Shown here in pieces: positions 13,388 through 14,454 of a stretch of 14,454 nucleotides of DNA. Each line of letters starts with the position of its first letter. The stretch's first letter is position 1. This stretch comes from Nitrospirota bacterium (GTDB lineage: Bacteria; Nitrospirota; Thermodesulfovibrionia; UBA6902; BMS3Bbin08). The DNA is taken from positions 1-14,454 of the forward strand of contig JACQXH010000101.1 in NCBI GenBank assembly GCA_016208845.1, written 5' to 3'. The notes under the pieces are model-generated. The model worked only from the letters and a program-made list of their open reading frames with translations. It ran no database searches and was not told the origin of the DNA. Position numbers and translations under genes: made by a program.

Positions 13388-14454
13388 TCAACAAATACCC
13401 TTTATTTCCCTGATCTTCTGGACAGCTCCTGATATTCCGCAGGCAAAATATATCTTTGGAGATACCGTCTTCCCGGTCTGGCCCACCTGATGGCTGTAAG
13501 AGATCCATCCTTCATCGACTGCAGCCCTCGATGCGCCGAGCACTCCGCCTAAAACTTCAGCAAGATCCTGAAGCAGTTTGAAGCCCTTTGCATCCCCAAG
13601 ACCTCTTCCGCCCGCAACAATAATATCTGCCTCGTGCAGATTCACGCTTATCTCAGATACTTCCTTGACAGTCTCAATGACCCTGGTCCTTGACGTTATG
13701 TTTTCTGCTTTAACCTGTACTATCTCGCCTTTCCGTCCGGTATCATACCCGCCCCTCTTCATCACACGGGGTCTCACCGTTGCCATCTGAGGCCTGTAGT
13801 CAGGACAGAGTATCGCTGCCATAATATTTCCGCCAAAGGCAGGCCTTATCTGTATCAAATTTTTTGTCTGCTTGTCTATCTCAAGAGATGTGCAGTCCGC
13901 GGTCAGTCCGGTCCTGAGCCTTGCTGCAACGCGAGGTATAAAAGACCTTCCGACAGGTGTTGCGCCTGCAAGCACAATAGAAGGTTTGTGTTCTCTGATA
14001 ATACGCGTAAGCATCTCTGCATATGCATCATCGTTAAATTTTTCGAATAGCGGGTCACTGCTGATAAATACCCTGTCAGCGCCCCAGCAGATAAGGTCCT
14101 TTGCTTCTGATTCAGAAGCGCCGAGAAGCACTGCCAGTAATTTTGCCCCAAGCTCATCAGCAAGCCTCCGGCCTGCACCTAAAAGTTCATATGAAACAGA
14201 CGCTATCTTGCCTTCCCTCTGCTCGGCAAATATCAATACATCTTTAAAATCATTCAGATTTGAGATTTGAGATTTGAGATTTGAGATCTCTTCTTTTTCT
14301 ATTATCGCCCCTTCAGGACAGACAGGCAGGCACGCCTTGCACTGATTGCAATATTCATTGATAAATGCCTTTCCCTCCTTCATGACAATGGCGTCGAAAG
14401 GGCATGAGCCCAGACATGTCTCACATGCCGTGCAGTTATCTGTTTGAACAACGA
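13388..14454 (-). CDS. etfA: Ferredoxin-fused electron transfer flavoprotein alpha subunit (5' partial, short C-terminus)
   Basis: The frame is open at the window edge; 354 residues are visible. The first part is a two-cluster ferredoxin: C-x2-C-x2-C-x3-C-P in CTACETCLGSCP (14434-14399) and CNQCKACLPVCP. Then comes the EtfA N-domain (DVLIFAEQREGKIASVSYELLGAGRRLA) and the FAD domain with GASRAAVDEGW, QVGQTGKTVSPKIY and GISGAVQ. Ferredoxin-fused EtfA proteins partner EtfB and flavin dehydrogenases, and some take part in electron bifurcation; here the electron path is inferred. EtfA normally continues about 45-50 residues past GISGAIQ (the N-K-D-P and A-D-Y segments that touch FAD). This one ends nine residues later (KIREIKGIC), 40 bp from repeat copy B, so it is probably truncated. 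A fourfold GATTTGA tandem lies in the linker. Confidence 0.93.
   Translation of the reverse strand, partial: VVQTDNCTACETCLGSCPFDAIVMKEGKAFINEYCNQCKACLPVCPEGAIIEKEEISNLKSQISNLNDFKDVLIFAEQREGKIASVSYELLGAGRRLADELGAKLLAVLLGASESEAKDLICWGADRVFISSDPLFEKFNDDAYAEMLTRIIREHKPSIVLAGATPVGRSFIPRVAARLRTGLTADCTSLEIDKQTKNLIQIRPAFGGNIMAAILCPDYRPQMATVRPRVMKRGGYDTGRKGEIVQVKAENITSRTRVIETVKEVSEISVNLHEADIIVAGGRGLGDAKGFKLLQDLAEVLGGVLGASRAAVDEGWISYSHQVGQTGKTVSPKIYFACGISGAVQKIREIKGIC
14257..14284. repeat. Perfect fourfold 7-bp tandem (GATTTGA) within etfA
   Basis: Four head-to-tail copies of GATTTGA lie in the etfA reading frame, between the ferredoxin domain and the EtfA N-domain. On the coding strand they give the repeating residues SNLKSQISNLN. 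A change of one unit would shift the frame. Confidence 0.85.

Overview
The window looks like chromosomal DNA of a Gram-negative, probably anaerobic bacterium of moderate-to-low GC. An AsmA-like envelope protein and a lipobox-bearing lipoprotein point to an outer membrane. A ferredoxin-fused electron-transfer flavoprotein alpha subunit points to anaerobic electron transfer. The mix of housekeeping DNA-repair genes, many small toxin-antitoxin loci and families of short intergenic repeats would suit Nitrospirota or Desulfobacterota relatives, but that is an inference from style and not a proven placement.

Layout: 1-2468 (-) is mutS, with its last codons beyond the window. 2568-3295 (-) is a RES/Xre toxin-antitoxin pair whose toxin has lost its C-terminus, read from a consensus promoter with paired palindromes. 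3457-3972 (-) is a HIT-family hydrolase/transferase and 4058-4804 (-) a family-4 uracil-DNA glycosylase. 4929-5467 (+) is a BrnT/BrnA toxin-antitoxin pair. 5650-6815 (-) is a UMF1-type major facilitator gene broken by an internal deletion and frameshift. 6826-7609 (-) is a HepT/MntA pair. 7656-9422 (-) carries xseB and xseA, the two subunits of exonuclease VII, pushed apart by a repeat-bearing gap. 9710-11812 (+) is an AsmA-family protein. 11847-13347 is a segment bounded by two 123-bp inverted repeats (118/123 identical by hand count) and holding a DUF4136-like lipoprotein gene (+) and a small acidic DsrE-like gene (-) that converge. 13388-14454 (-) is the ferredoxin-EtfA fusion, open at its 5' end at the window edge and seemingly short at its 3' end, next to the second inverted repeat.

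The most unusual feature is a set of intergenic elements built on a 7-bp period although their sequences differ. Two of them (3986-4062 and 5506-5582) are each 77 bp, exactly eleven 7-bp units, with two arms in opposite orientation. The same period appears inside the 123-bp inverted repeats, weakly at 8005-8025 and 12684-12738, and as a perfect fourfold GATTTGA tandem inside the etfA reading frame. Several genes (HIT, UDG, UMF1) end inside such repeats, which supply their last residues and stop codons.

Functionally, mutS, the uracil-DNA glycosylase and exonuclease VII are DNA-repair genes. Three toxin-antitoxin loci lie within about 5 kb among them, one with a decayed toxin, next to a broken transporter gene. 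The mixture of repeats, truncated 3' ends and decaying genes suggests a region reshaped repeatedly by small insertions and deletions. No transposase, integrase, rRNA, tRNA or CRISPR array was recognised.
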